64,000 nucleotides of DNA from Rhizobium redzepovicii. Lineage in GTDB: Bacteria > Pseudomonadota > Alphaproteobacteria > Rhizobiales > Rhizobiaceae. The notes below the pieces were generated by a model that was not told where the DNA came from, made no database searches, and saw nothing but the letters and a program-made list of their open reading frames with translations. The stretch is from the NCBI RefSeq assembly GCF_019793435.1, contig NZ_JAILYH010000016.1, positions 62,001 to 126,000 of the forward strand. The letters are read 5' to 3'. This document shows, piece after piece, positions 7,646-16,642 of this stretch. The translations under genes were made by a program, and so were the position numbers. The first letter of the stretch is position 1. Each line of letters begins with the position of its first letter.

Positions 7646-8545
7646 ATGGAGCAGTTGAAGGGAATTTCGATTTTTGTCGAGACTGTCGAGGCTGGCGGTT
7701 TCTCTGCCGCCGCCGACCGGCTCCATCTCACCCGCTCGGCGGTCAGCAAGACGATTGCAAGGCTGGAAGAACGGCTCGGCGTCCGGCTCTTCAACCGCAC
7801 GACCCGTGCCCAGAACCTGACTGACGAAGGCCGATTCTTCTACGAGCGCTGTCTGAGAGCGGTCGAGGAAATCCGCATCGGCGAGGCCCAGCTTGAATCG
7901 GGCAAGCGCGAAGTCCGCGGCCGTCTGCGCGTATCGATGCCGATGCTGTTTGGCCGCCATTGCGCCGCCCCGATCCTGGCCCGCCTGCTCGAAGACCATC
8001 CGGATCTCGAACTTGACCTCTCCTTCAGCGATCGCGTCGTCGATCTTCTGGAAGACGGTTTCGACCTCGCCGTTCGCAACGGCCCGCTGAAAGACAATCC
8101 CGACCTGATGGCGCGGGCGATCGCCCGACAGCCCATGACCGTCTGCGCTTCGCCCGCTTATCTGGAAAAATACGGGGTGCCGCAAACATTGGACGATATC
8201 GCCCATCACCAGGGCATCGTCTATCGCCGGGGTGATAACGACAAAGCTTGGACCTTTCCAGCTGTCGCGGGGCCTGCACGCGAAATTCTGCCGAAATCGC
8301 GACTGCGGCTCGACGATCTCGCCTCGATAGCCGACGCCGCTGTCGCAGGCCGAGGGCTTGCCTGGCTGACTTGCTGGCTGGTGCGCGACAGGGTCTTGTC
8401 GGGCGAACTTGTGCGGGTTCTGACCGATAGGCCGCCAAGCATCTTCGACGCCTATGCCGTCTGGCCGAGATCGCCCGTCATGCTGCCGAAGGTGCGCCTA
8501 GCCATCGATATGCTGGCGGCCGATCTACCGCGCCTGATGGGCTGA
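7646..8545 (+). CDS. LysR-family transcriptional regulator
   Basis: The 299-residue regulator has an N-terminal winged helix-turn-helix (FVETVEAGGFSAAADRLHLT then SAVSKTIARLEERLGVRLF) and a LysR substrate-binding domain (RGRLRVSMPMLFG near 88). ATG 7646 gives the standard LTTR length. The frame is open further upstream, but that part overlaps the divergent dehydrogenase gene. It most likely controls that dehydrogenase. The effector is not inferable. Confidence 0.88.
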   Translation: MEQLKGISIFVETVEAGGFSAAADRLHLTRSAVSKTIARLEERLGVRLFNRTTRAQNLTDEGRFFYERCLRAVEEIRIGEAQLESGKREVRGRLRVSMPMLFGRHCAAPILARLLEDHPDLELDLSFSDRVVDLLEDGFDLAVRNGPLKDNPDLMARAIARQPMTVCASPAYLEKYGVPQTLDDIAHHQGIVYRRGDNDKAWTFPAVAGPAREILPKSRLRLDDLASIADAAVAGRGLAWLTCWLVRDRVLSGELVRVLTDRPPSIFDAYAVWPRSPVMLPKVRLAIDMLAADLPRLMG

Positions 8546-8721
8546 CGTCCGGCTGCGCCTTTTCAACATTCGAAGGAGGCGAACAACGAGCTGCGAAGAA
8601 GAGGGGAAGCCCATGTTTTTCTATGGGTTTGTCTGGAAATACAGCGATGCTGCAATATATCGCCAATTTGCCATCCGGCATGAACGGCATCCTATGCCAT
8701 ATTCCTTAGAACACGGTCCGC

Positions 8722-9258
8722 ATGTCACTTCGCAGCGTACTCCGCGCACAAACAGCAGATTGCCACGCCGAGGTAGACAGGCTTTTCGGCACGTTCGATC
8801 TCTCCCATAGACAGCAATACAGGACATTCCTTCGCGCCCATGCCCGGATCGTGCCGGCCACCGAAGATGCCCTTGAGGATGCGGGGATCATCGGCCTGCT
8901 GCCCGACTGGCCGGAACGACGGCGCACGCAGCTGCTGTTGGCCGATATCCGGAAACTCGGCGATCCGTTGCCCCCGCTCCTTCCGCCGCCGGCATTGCAC
9001 GGCGAGGCAGCGCTCTGGGGCGCCCTCTACGTGCTCGAAGGCTCCAAGCTCGGGGGCGCCCTGCTTGCCAAATCCGTGCCCGACCACCTGCCCGGCAGCT
9101 ACCTCACACCGCAAGGTCCGAAGGGCGCCACGAGGATCTTCATGGATCGTCTCGATGCCAGCGGCATAGACGATCCCGCGGCCGCCATTTCCGCTGCCCG
9201 CGATGTTTTCGGCCTCTTTTTCAAAGCCGGGCAACTCGAACTGGAATCCGTCCCATGA
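8722..9258 (+). CDS. bphO: Biliverdin-producing heme oxygenase
   Basis: The 178-residue HemO/BphO-type heme oxygenase opens heme to biliverdin IX-alpha, CO and iron. The proximal His lies in QTADCHAEVDRLF (residue 15) and the distal-helix motif is LYVLEGSKLGGALL (near 105). The stop overlaps the start of the phytochrome gene (ATGA at 9255-9258), so the two are translationally coupled and the product supplies the phytochrome chromophore. No strong ribosome site precedes ATG 8722. Confidence 0.9.
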   Translation: MSLRSVLRAQTADCHAEVDRLFGTFDLSHRQQYRTFLRAHARIVPATEDALEDAGIIGLLPDWPERRRTQLLLADIRKLGDPLPPLLPPPALHGEAALWGALYVLEGSKLGGALLAKSVPDHLPGSYLTPQGPKGATRIFMDRLDASGIDDPAAAISAARDVFGLFFKAGQLELESVP

Positions 9259-11825
9259 GCGGCACGTTTGAACCGGTCGACCTCACCAACTGCGACCGCG
9301 AGCCGATCCATCAGCTCGGCGCGGTTCAGCCCTTCGGCTTTCTGCTGGCGATATCCTCGGACTGGATTGTCACGCGCGCCTCGGCAAATCTGGCGGAGTT
9401 CCTCGGAATTACCCAGGCCGACGCGCTCGGTCGTCCTGTCACCTCGCTGATCACGCCAGAGTCGCTCCACACAATCCGCAACAAGCTGACCACGCTGCGC
9501 GGTTCCGACGTCGTCGAGCGCATTTTCGGGATCGCCCTGACATCCGCTCATGACAGGTTCGATCTTGCCGTGCACATGAGTGACAGCGGGGTCATCATCG
9601 AAGGCGAGCGCTGTCAGGAAGACAGGCACGACGCCCCCTCCCTTTCCATGCGCAGCATGATGTCCCGTCTCGACCACACGGAAACGATGGAGGCTTTCTT
9701 TCGCGACGGGGCAAGACAGGCGCGCGCCCTGACCGGCTTCGATCGGGTCATGGTCTATCGCTTCGACGACAGCGGCTCCGGCGAAGTCGTGGCCGAAGCC
9801 GCCCGGGCCGGCATCGGTTCGTTCCTCGGACTGCACTATCCGGCATCCGACATTCCGGTGCAGGCGCGGGCGCTCTATCTGCGCAACCTGTTCCGCATCA
9901 TTGCCGATGTCGACGCCGCTCCGGTCCCGATCCTGCCGCAACTCAACGAGAACGGACAGCCGCTCGATCTCTCTATGTCGGTATTGCGTTCGGTCTCGCC
10001 GATCCACATCGAATATTTGAAAAACATGGGCGTCGGCGCCTCGCTCTCCATATCGATCGTCGTTGACGGTAGGCTCTGGGGCCTGTTTGCCTGCCATCAT
10101 TACGGTCCGCGCCTGCCCTCGGCCCAAAGCCGCTCGACCGCCGAACTGTTCGGCCAGATGTTTGCGTCGCGACTTGAAAGCCGCGAACGGCGGCTGGCGC
10201 TTGACTATGAGACCAAGGCACGCCGGATCGCCGACCGGCTTCTTACCTCCGTGGCCGACAATGCCAGCTTGCTCGACGATCCGGCCTGGCTGATCGAAGC
10301 GCTTGCCGACGCCATTCCTGCCGACGGCATCGGCGTCTGGATCAACGGCCGGCTGGCGCTTGCCGGCATCGGGCCGAATGAGAAAAGCTTCGCGGCCCTT
10401 GTCCGCCATCTCAACCGCAATGCCGCCGGCCGCATCTATTCCGTCGACAGGCTCGCCGAAACCTATCCAGATCTCGACCTCGACGAAGCGGTGGCAGGCA
10501 TGCTCGCCATCCCGATCTCGCGCTCGCCGCGCGACTATGTCGTGCTTTTCCGCCAGGAGCTGGTGCGCACCGTCCGCTGGGGCGGCGACCCGCATAAGCC
10601 GGTGGAGTATGGTCCCAATGGCCCGCGCCTGACGCCGCGCAAGAGTTTCGAAGCCTGGTCGGAACTGGTGCGCGGCCGCTCCCTGCCTTTCACGGAGGCC
10701 GAGCGCCGGGTCGCCGAAACGATCCGCATCACGCTGATCGAAGTGGTGTTGCGCCTCACCGACGAGGCCAGCATGGCGCGCCAAGCCGCCAACGAGCGCC
10801 AGGAACTGCTGATCGCCGAACTGAACCATCGTGTCCGCAACATACTGAGCCTCATTACCGGCATCATTCGGCAATCGCAGGCGACGTCGGTCAGCGTTGG
10901 CGATTACATCCGCCAGATCGAGGGCCGCGTCCAGTCGCTCGCCCGCGCTCATGACCAGATCACCCGCGATCATTGGGCGCCGGCTTCGCTGCGGCAATTG
11001 CTGCTGGCCGAAACGGCCGCCTATCTCGGCAAGAACGCCCAACGTATTCAGTTGAGCGGAACGGACGTGCTGCTGGAACCGCAGGCCTTCTCCACTGCAG
11101 CCCTTGTTTTCCATGAACTGATGACCAACAGCGCCAAATATGGCAGCCTTTCCGGCACCGGCAGCGGCACCGTCCAACTCGGTTGGCACCGCGACGACGA
11201 AGGCAATCTGCACATTACCTGGCGGGAAAAGAACGGTCCGCCGGTCGTCGAACCCAAACGCCACGGTTTCGGTTCGACGATCATCCGCCGCTCGATTCCC
11301 TATGACCTCGGCGGCAAGGCGGAAGTTCGCTACAACAGAAATGGGGTCGAAGCAGATTTCTCTATTCCGGCCCGATATGTTGTCACAGCGACGAGCGAAC
11401 GGTCAGATCCGGCTGCGACCGGCGCGGCCGATCATAAGACGATTGCCGGCGATCATCGACCGCTCTCCGGCCTGAACGTCCTGCTGGTGGAAAACAACCT
11501 GATCATTGCCATGGATGGAGAGGACATCCTGCGCCGCCTCGGCGCCGACGTGGCAACGGCGCCCAGTGTCGCCGAGGCGATGGAGATCCTGGCCGGCCAG
11601 TCCTTTGACCTGGCGCTTCTCGACGTCAATCTCGGCGATGAGACGAGTTTCGGAATAGCCGACCGACTGGCAGCTGAAGGCGTGCCCTTCGCTTTTGCCA
11701 CAGGCTATGGGGAAGGCATTGCCCAGGCAAACAGCCACTCGGACGCGCCCGTGCTGCAGAAGCCCTATACGATGGACGGTGTGACAGACACCCTCGCCCG
11801 TCTGCCGCTTCTGAAAAAGCAATAA
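9255..11825 (+). CDS. bphP: Bacteriophytochrome: PAS-GAF-PHY, HWE kinase and receiver
   Basis: The 856-residue red/far-red photoreceptor binds biliverdin at Cys13 (DLTNCDREPIHQLGAVQPFG). The GAF domain carries the invariant YPASDIPVQARALY (PASDIP from residue 196) and a PHY domain extends to about 500. The transmitter is HWE/HisKA_2 type with H-box ELNHRVRNILSLI (His525) and N-box FHELMTNSAKYG. A fused C-terminal receiver follows (LNVLLVENN; LALLDVNLGD with Asp790; LQKPY). This order matches Agp2-type rhizobial phytochromes. It is coupled to heme oxygenase upstream, and the stop is 3 bases from the convergent rutR-like gene. Output target unknown. Confidence 0.92.
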   Translation: MSGTFEPVDLTNCDREPIHQLGAVQPFGFLLAISSDWIVTRASANLAEFLGITQADALGRPVTSLITPESLHTIRNKLTTLRGSDVVERIFGIALTSAHDRFDLAVHMSDSGVIIEGERCQEDRHDAPSLSMRSMMSRLDHTETMEAFFRDGARQARALTGFDRVMVYRFDDSGSGEVVAEAARAGIGSFLGLHYPASDIPVQARALYLRNLFRIIADVDAAPVPILPQLNENGQPLDLSMSVLRSVSPIHIEYLKNMGVGASLSISIVVDGRLWGLFACHHYGPRLPSAQSRSTAELFGQMFASRLESRERRLALDYETKARRIADRLLTSVADNASLLDDPAWLIEALADAIPADGIGVWINGRLALAGIGPNEKSFAALVRHLNRNAAGRIYSVDRLAETYPDLDLDEAVAGMLAIPISRSPRDYVVLFRQELVRTVRWGGDPHKPVEYGPNGPRLTPRKSFEAWSELVRGRSLPFTEAERRVAETIRITLIEVVLRLTDEASMARQAANERQELLIAELNHRVRNILSLITGIIRQSQATSVSVGDYIRQIEGRVQSLARAHDQITRDHWAPASLRQLLLAETAAYLGKNAQRIQLSGTDVLLEPQAFSTAALVFHELMTNSAKYGSLSGTGSGTVQLGWHRDDEGNLHITWREKNGPPVVEPKRHGFGSTIIRRSIPYDLGGKAEVRYNRNGVEADFSIPARYVVTATSERSDPAATGAADHKTIAGDHRPLSGLNVLLVENNLIIAMDGEDILRRLGADVATAPSVAEAMEILAGQSFDLALLDVNLGDETSFGIADRLAAEGVPFAFATGYGEGIAQANSHSDAPVLQKPYTMDGVTDTLARLPLLKKQ

Positions 11826-11828
11826 ACG

Positions 11829-12506
11829 TCAACTCTCGGAGCGATCCGGGCGGAGCCCGCCGATGAAGAGCTGTTCCAGAAACCGCGCAGCATCCTCGAA
11901 GCGCCCCTCTCCGGAATGCTCCTGTCCGAGCACGGCACGCACCTGGACGTCGAAATCCGCGTAATGCTGCGTCGTCGACCAGATGGAGAAGATCAGGTGG
12001 TAGGGATCACATTTGGCGATCTTGCCTGATTTCGTCCAGGCGCGGATGACCTCCGCCTTCTCGTCGACCAGTTCCTTCAGCGGCCCCTTCAGCTCGTCCT
12101 CGATATGCGGAGCGCCCTGCAGCACCTCATTGGCGAAGAGCCGGCTTTCACGCGGAAAATCGCGGGCCATCTCCAGCTTGCGTCTGATATAGCTGCGGAT
12201 TTCCTCTTCCGGATTGCCTTCGGCGTCGAAGGCGCGCAGCGGCTCCAGCCAGGTGTAGAGCACGCGATCGATCAGCGCCCGGTGCATCGCTTCCTTGGTG
12301 CGAAAATAATAGAGCAGGTTGGGTTTCGACATGCCGGCCACTTCGGCGATCTGGTCAATGGTCGAGCCGCGAAAGCCGCTTGCCGAAAACACGTCGAGCG
12401 CCGCCTCCAGGATCTGCTCTTCCTTCTCCTCCTGAATTCGCGTCCGCCTCAGGGTTTTCGCTGCTCTCGGTATGGTCACAGGCTGTCGTTTCCCCTTGAA
12501 ATTCAA
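11829..12506 (-). CDS. rutR: RutR-like TetR-family pyrimidine regulator
   Basis: The 225-residue TetR regulator has the helix-turn-helix GFRGSTIDQIAEVAGMSKPN then LYYFRTKEAMH, and a RutR-type C-terminal domain (SRLFANEVLQGAPHIEDEL; SIWSTTQHYADF). RutR senses uracil/thymine in Escherichia coli. Here it sits divergent to the N-carbamoyl-beta-alanine amidohydrolase gene, with a RutR-like palindrome at 12624-12639 between them. That supports pyrimidine-responsive repression. The only early start is TTG 12506 (GTG near 12482 is the alternative). Confidence 0.88.
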   Translation of the reverse strand: MNFKGKRQPVTIPRAAKTLRRTRIQEEKEEQILEAALDVFSASGFRGSTIDQIAEVAGMSKPNLLYYFRTKEAMHRALIDRVLYTWLEPLRAFDAEGNPEEEIRSYIRRKLEMARDFPRESRLFANEVLQGAPHIEDELKGPLKELVDEKAEVIRAWTKSGKIAKCDPYHLIFSIWSTTQHYADFDVQVRAVLGQEHSGEGRFEDAARFLEQLFIGGLRPDRSES

Positions 12507-12623
12507 CTTCTTCGCTCAAGTTTTAGCAGGAGGAACCCCTGCCGCTTTCTTGAGCAACTGCCCGTATTTTTATCGGCAATTTTCGTGATTTTCGTCTTGA
12601 GCCCGGCGGTGGAAGTTGTAATG

Positions 12624-12639
12624 TTTACCAATCGGTCAA
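12624..12639. promoter_or_regulatory. RutR-type operator
   Basis: TTTACCAATCGGTCAA, read on the other strand TTGACCGATTGGTAAA, matches 12 of the 14 fixed positions of the E. coli RutR site TTGACCA-NN-TGGTCAA. It lies in the divergent region between the RutR-like gene and the amidohydrolase operon, 142 bases before the ATG at 12781. Binding is inferred. Confidence 0.6.
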
Positions 12640-12780
12640 ATTATCCGCCAGATGAAAAACAAAGGCAACTGGCGATTTTCCGGCGCTCGACAAAACCAAT
12701 AAGAGGCGTTGGAATAGACCACGGGAACAGGCGGGCATGCCACTTCACATGGCTGCCGCAAACAGGTGAGGGCTTGAAGA

Positions 12781-14034
12781 ATGGTGGCAGCACCAGGCGA
12801 GAACATGCGCGTCAATGGCGACCGTCTCTGGGACAGTCTCATGGACATGGCGAAGATCGGCCCCGGCATTGCCGGCGGCAACAATCGTCAGACGCTGACG
12901 GATTCGGATGCCGAGGGCCGAAGCCTTTTCAAGACATGGTGCGACGACGCGGGCCTCGCCATGGGCATCGACCAGATGGGCACGATGTTCGCTACCCGCC
13001 CCGGCACTGATCCCGATGCCCTGCCCGTCTATGTCGGTTCGCATCTCGACACCCAGCCGACCGGCGGCAAATATGACGGCGTGCTCGGCGTGCTGGCTGC
13101 CCTCGAAGTCGTGCGCACCATGAACGATCTCGGCATCAAGACCAAACATCCCATTGTCGTCACCAACTGGACGAACGAGGAAGGCGCGCGTTTTGCCCCT
13201 GCCATGCTGGCCTCAGGCGTCTTCGCAGGCGTGCACAGCCTGGACTTTGCCTATAATCGCAAGGATCCCGAGGGCAATCTCTTCGGCGACGAACTGAAAC
13301 GCATCGGCTGGCTCGGTGACGAAGAGGTCGGTGCCCGCAAGATGCACGCCTATTTCGAATATCACATCGAGCAAGGCCCGATCCTTGAGGCCGAAGACAA
13401 GCAGATAGGCGTCGTCACTCACTGTCAGGGCCTGTGGTGGCTGGAATTCACGCTAACCGGCAAGGAAGCCCATACCGGCTCGACGCCGATGAACATGCGC
13501 GTCAATGCCGGTCTTGCCATGTCGCGCATCCTGGAAATGGTTCAAGGCGTGGCGATGGGCGAGCAGCCGGGCGCCGTCGGCGGTGTCGGCCAGATGTTCT
13601 TTTCGCCGAACTCCCGCAACGTGCTGCCCGGCAAGGTCGTCTTCACCGTCGACATCCGCTCGCCCGACAAGGCCAAGCTCGACCGCATGCGGGCAAAGAT
13701 CGAGGCCGAAGCGCCTGGCATCTGCGATGCGCTGGGTGTCGGCTGTTCCGTCGAGGCGATCGGCCATTTCGCGCCTGTTACCTTCGACGAAAAGCTCGTC
13801 ACCGCAGTTCGCTCCGCCGCCGAACGCCTCGGCTACACCCACATGAACCTCATCTCCGGCGCCGGCCACGACGCCTGCTGGGCCGCCAAGGTCGCGCCTG
13901 CGACCATGGTCATGTGCCCCTGCGTCGGCGGCCTCTCGCACAATGAAGCGGAAGAGATTTCCAAGGAATGGGCGACGGCGGGCGCCGACGTGCTGTTCCA
14001 TGCGGTCGTGGAGACGGCGGAGATCGTGGTGTGA
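12781..14034 (+). CDS. N-carbamoyl-beta-alanine amidohydrolase (beta-ureidopropionase)
   Basis: The 417-residue M20-family hydantoinase/carbamoylase-type zinc hydrolase performs the last step of reductive pyrimidine breakdown, releasing beta-alanine (or beta-aminoisobutyrate), NH3 and CO2. Metal and substrate motifs are seen: YVGSHLDTQPTGGKYDG (near 83), NWTNEEGARF (near 131), EYHIEQGP (near 195). A conserved GAGHDAC follows late in the chain. Dihydropyrimidinase two genes downstream and RutR upstream make N-carbamoyl-beta-alanine the most likely substrate over L-carbamoyl amino acids or allantoate. GTGAGGG precedes ATG 12781, and the TGA overlaps the ATG of the next gene. Confidence 0.9.
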   Translation: MVAAPGENMRVNGDRLWDSLMDMAKIGPGIAGGNNRQTLTDSDAEGRSLFKTWCDDAGLAMGIDQMGTMFATRPGTDPDALPVYVGSHLDTQPTGGKYDGVLGVLAALEVVRTMNDLGIKTKHPIVVTNWTNEEGARFAPAMLASGVFAGVHSLDFAYNRKDPEGNLFGDELKRIGWLGDEEVGARKMHAYFEYHIEQGPILEAEDKQIGVVTHCQGLWWLEFTLTGKEAHTGSTPMNMRVNAGLAMSRILEMVQGVAMGEQPGAVGGVGQMFFSPNSRNVLPGKVVFTVDIRSPDKAKLDRMRAKIEAEAPGICDALGVGCSVEAIGHFAPVTFDEKLVTAVRSAAERLGYTHMNLISGAGHDACWAAKVAPATMVMCPCVGGLSHNEAEEISKEWATAGADVLFHAVVETAEIVV

Positions 14035-14612
14035 TGTCTAACGTCGCGCCCGGAGCCCCCTCATCCGCCCTTCGGGCACCTTCTCCCCGAGGGGAGAAGG
14101 GGGAAGCCGCAACGTCAGCCGCTCCCCTCTCCCCAGCGGGGAGACGGTGGCCCGAAGGGTCGGATGAGGGGGCTCCGGGCGCGACTAGAATTATCAAACA
14201 GGATATCCGTAAACATCGCCCAGCGAATACCGGACAAGCCCGCCAGCTTCGCCGCAACGAAACCGAAGAGGAATACCACCTCTGGGGTGACTTACGCGCA
14301 CGACGCCTGAACCGCTACAAATTCGCGCGACAAGTTCCGGTCGGCCCCTTCATCGTCGATTTCCTCTGTCGCGAAGAGCGGATGATTGTAGAAGTCGATG
14401 GCTTCCAGGATGCCGAGAGCGCGACCGATCAACGCCGAACGGAATGGCTCAATACCAATGGTTATTCCGTGCTGCGCTTCTGGAATCAGGAAATCTCGCG
14501 TGAGCGGCGCTGGGTCCTGGAAACAATCCTGGCAGCACTGCAGGGCCGACTCGAACTCAGCTCCGAATTGCCGAACTTCTATTTCGCCAGCCGCTTCACA
14601 GATCAAGGATAG
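14034..14612 (+). CDS. DUF559 (restriction-endonuclease-like fold) protein with repeat-encoded N-terminus
   Basis: Residues from about 60 on form a DUF559/Vsr-like domain: RQLRRNETEEEYHLW, then RYKFARQVPVGPFIVDFLC, the nuclease-type acid in MIVEVDGFQ, and GYSVLRFWNQEI. Family members are usually 110-130 residues; this frame gives 192. ATG 14034 overlaps the previous stop (TGATG), but the first ~50 codons are translated from a palindromic repeat (14045-14183). Either that repeat has been captured as coding sequence, or a non-ATG start near 14190 is used. The gene interrupts the pyrimidine operon between amidohydrolase and dihydropyrimidinase. Substrate unknown. Confidence 0.7.
   Translation: MSNVAPGAPSSALRAPSPRGEKGEAATSAAPLSPAGRRWPEGSDEGAPGATRIIKQDIRKHRPANTGQARQLRRNETEEEYHLWGDLRARRLNRYKFARQVPVGPFIVDFLCREERMIVEVDGFQDAESATDQRRTEWLNTNGYSVLRFWNQEISRERRWVLETILAALQGRLELSSELPNFYFASRFTDQG
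14045..14183. repeat. 139-bp palindromic repeat element
   Basis: Perfect 23-bp terminal inverted arms run CGCGCCCGGAGCCCCCTCAT... (14045-14067) and its complement (14161-14183). Inner inverted pieces include CCCTTCGGG / CCCGAAGGG and CTTCTCCCCGAGGGGAGAAG. The layout resembles the palindromic intergenic mosaic elements of rhizobia. It lies in frame inside the DUF559 reading frame. Confidence 0.75.
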
Positions 14613-14621
14613 GGAACGATC

Positions 14622-16076
14622 ATGACAACAGTCATCAAAAACGGCACCATCGTCACGGCCGACCTCACCTACAAGGCTGACGTCAAGATCGACGGTGGCA
14701 AGATCGTCGAGATCGGTCCGAACCTCTCGGGCGACGAGACGCTCGACGCCTCCGGCTGTTATGTCATGCCGGGTGGCATCGATCCGCACACCCATCTCGA
14801 AATGCCCTTCATGGGCACCTATTCCTCCGACGATTTCGAGAGCGGTACGCGCGCGGCGCTTTCCGGCGGCACGACCATGGTGGTCGATTTCGCCCTACCC
14901 GCTCCCGGCCAGTCGCTGCTGGAAGCGCTGACCATGTGGGACAACAAGTCGACGCGGGCCAATTGCGATTATTCCTTCCACATGGCGGTCACCTGGTGGA
15001 GCGAGCAGGTCTTCAAGGAGATGGAGACCATCGTCCGCGACAAGGGCATCAACACCTTCAAGCACTTCATGGCTTACAAGGGCGCGCTGATGGTCGACGA
15101 CGACGAGATGTTCGCCTCGTTCCAGCGCTGCGCCGAACTCGGGGCGCTGCCGCTGGTGCATGCCGAAAACGGCGACGTCGTCGCCTCGATGTCGGCAAAG
15201 CTGCTTGCCGAGGGCAACAACGGCCCCGAAGCGCATGCCTATTCCCGCCCCGCCGAGGTGGAGGGCGAGGCCACCAACCGCGCCATCATGATCGCCGACA
15301 TGGCCGGCTGCCCGGTCTATATCGTCCATACCTCCTGCGAGCAGGCGCATGAAGCGATCCGCCGTGCTCGCGCCAAGGGCATGCGTGTCTACGGCGAACC
15401 GCTGATCCAGCACCTGACGCTCGACGAGAGCGAATATTCCAATCCAGACTGGGACCACGCCGCCCGCCGCGTCATGTCGCCGCCCTTCCGCAACAAGCAG
15501 CACCAGGACTCACTCTGGGCCGGGCTTGCCTCCGGCTCGCTGCAGGTGGTCGCCACCGATCACTGCGCCTTCACCACGGCGCAGAAGCGTTTCGGCGTCG
15601 GTGATTTCACCAAGATCCCGAACGGCACTGGTGGCCTTGAAGACCGCATGCCGATGCTTTGGACCCGCGGCGTCAACACCGGCCGGCTGACGATGAACGA
15701 GTTCGTCGCCGTCACCTCGACCAACATCGCCAAGATCCTCAACATCTACCCGAAGAAAGGCGCGATCCTCGTCGGCGCCGATGCCGATATCGTCGTCTGG
15801 GATCCGAAGCGATCGAAGACCATCTCGTCCAAGAGCCAGCAGTCGGCGATCGACTACAACGTCTTCGAAGGCAAGGAAGTGACCGGCCTGCCGCGCTACA
15901 CGCTGACGCGCGGCGTCGTCGCGATCGAGGAAAGCACCATCAAGACCCAGGAGGGCCATGGTGAATTCGTCCGGCGCGAACCGGTGACGGCCGTCAGCAA
16001 GGCACTCTCCACCTGGAAGGAGATCACCGCCCCCCGCAAGGTGACGCGCAGCGGCATTCCTGCGACCGGCGTGTGA
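14622..16076 (+). CDS. hydA: Dihydropyrimidinase
   Basis: The 484-residue cyclic amidohydrolase opens dihydrouracil/dihydrothymine to N-carbamoyl-beta-amino acids. Metal ligands are in GIDPHTHLEMPFMG (near 55), the carboxylated Lys in FKHFMAYKGALM (near 150), and later ligands in VHAENGD and ATDHCAFT. Length and motifs are those of bacterial dihydropyrimidinase/D-hydantoinase. It sits 9 bases after the DUF559 gene with ribosome site GATAGGGA. It is the middle step between PreTA and the amidohydrolase. Confidence 0.94.
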   Translation: MTTVIKNGTIVTADLTYKADVKIDGGKIVEIGPNLSGDETLDASGCYVMPGGIDPHTHLEMPFMGTYSSDDFESGTRAALSGGTTMVVDFALPAPGQSLLEALTMWDNKSTRANCDYSFHMAVTWWSEQVFKEMETIVRDKGINTFKHFMAYKGALMVDDDEMFASFQRCAELGALPLVHAENGDVVASMSAKLLAEGNNGPEAHAYSRPAEVEGEATNRAIMIADMAGCPVYIVHTSCEQAHEAIRRARAKGMRVYGEPLIQHLTLDESEYSNPDWDHAARRVMSPPFRNKQHQDSLWAGLASGSLQVVATDHCAFTTAQKRFGVGDFTKIPNGTGGLEDRMPMLWTRGVNTGRLTMNEFVAVTSTNIAKILNIYPKKGAILVGADADIVVWDPKRSKTISSKSQQSAIDYNVFEGKEVTGLPRYTLTRGVVAIEESTIKTQEGHGEFVRREPVTAVSKALSTWKEITAPRKVTRSGIPATGV

Positions 16077-16134
16077 CGATGCTCCATGACCAAACCGCCA
16101 TCAACCGGAGAACGGCGCCTTCATGTCGATGACC

Positions 16135-16548
16135 TCATGCCGGCACCAGCGCATCCAACTCCGGCAGCAGCACGACGCTTTCCTGCTCGTTCGGATCGGT
16201 GCGGGCGATGATCGCCGTGCACGGCGTGCTGCTGAGGTTTGCCGGCATATGCGGCACGCCGGCCGGGATGTAGAAGAGTTCGCCGGCATGGACGATAACG
16301 TGCTGCTCGAGCCGGTCTCCGTACCAGGTATGAGCCTCGCCGGAGAGCATGTAGATCGCCGTCTCATGCGCCTCGTGCAGATGCGCCTTGGCGCGCACGC
16401 CGGGCGGGATCGTCAGCAGGTGCATGCAGATGCCCTTGGCGCCCACCGTCTCGGCCGCGATCCCTTGGAAATAGCTGAGCCCCTGCTTGCCGTCATAGGC
16501 ATGGTTGGGCCGAACGATGTGGCAGGTGGGTTTTGATGTCGCGTCCAT
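16135..16548 (-). CDS. Cupin-domain protein
   Basis: A 137-residue single-domain cupin. Motif 1 is HLHEAHETAIYMLSGE (near 68) with metal-ligand His residues, and motif 2 is GELFYIPAGVPHMP (near 99). GGAGGAAGAG lies just before ATG 16548; the frame continues upstream but without a ribosome site. It is convergent with the dihydropyrimidinase gene and divergent from the ABC importer operon. A role in handling a pyrimidine-derived metabolite is possible only by neighbourhood. Confidence 0.8.
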   Translation of the reverse strand: MDATSKPTCHIVRPNHAYDGKQGLSYFQGIAAETVGAKGICMHLLTIPPGVRAKAHLHEAHETAIYMLSGEAHTWYGDRLEQHVIVHAGELFYIPAGVPHMPANLSSTPCTAIIARTDPNEQESVVLLPELDALVPA

Positions 16549-16642
16549 TCTCTTCCTCCATAAAATGTGCCGCCGGCATGGCCTGCGGCGATGGTAACAT
16601 GCAAACCGCCTCCCCGCGGCGAAAACAAGAACGGTCGCATTG

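Noticed and set aside
9099..11264. Long minus-strand frame opposite the phytochrome gene
   Set aside because: Antisense shadow; the plus strand encodes a clear bacteriophytochrome.
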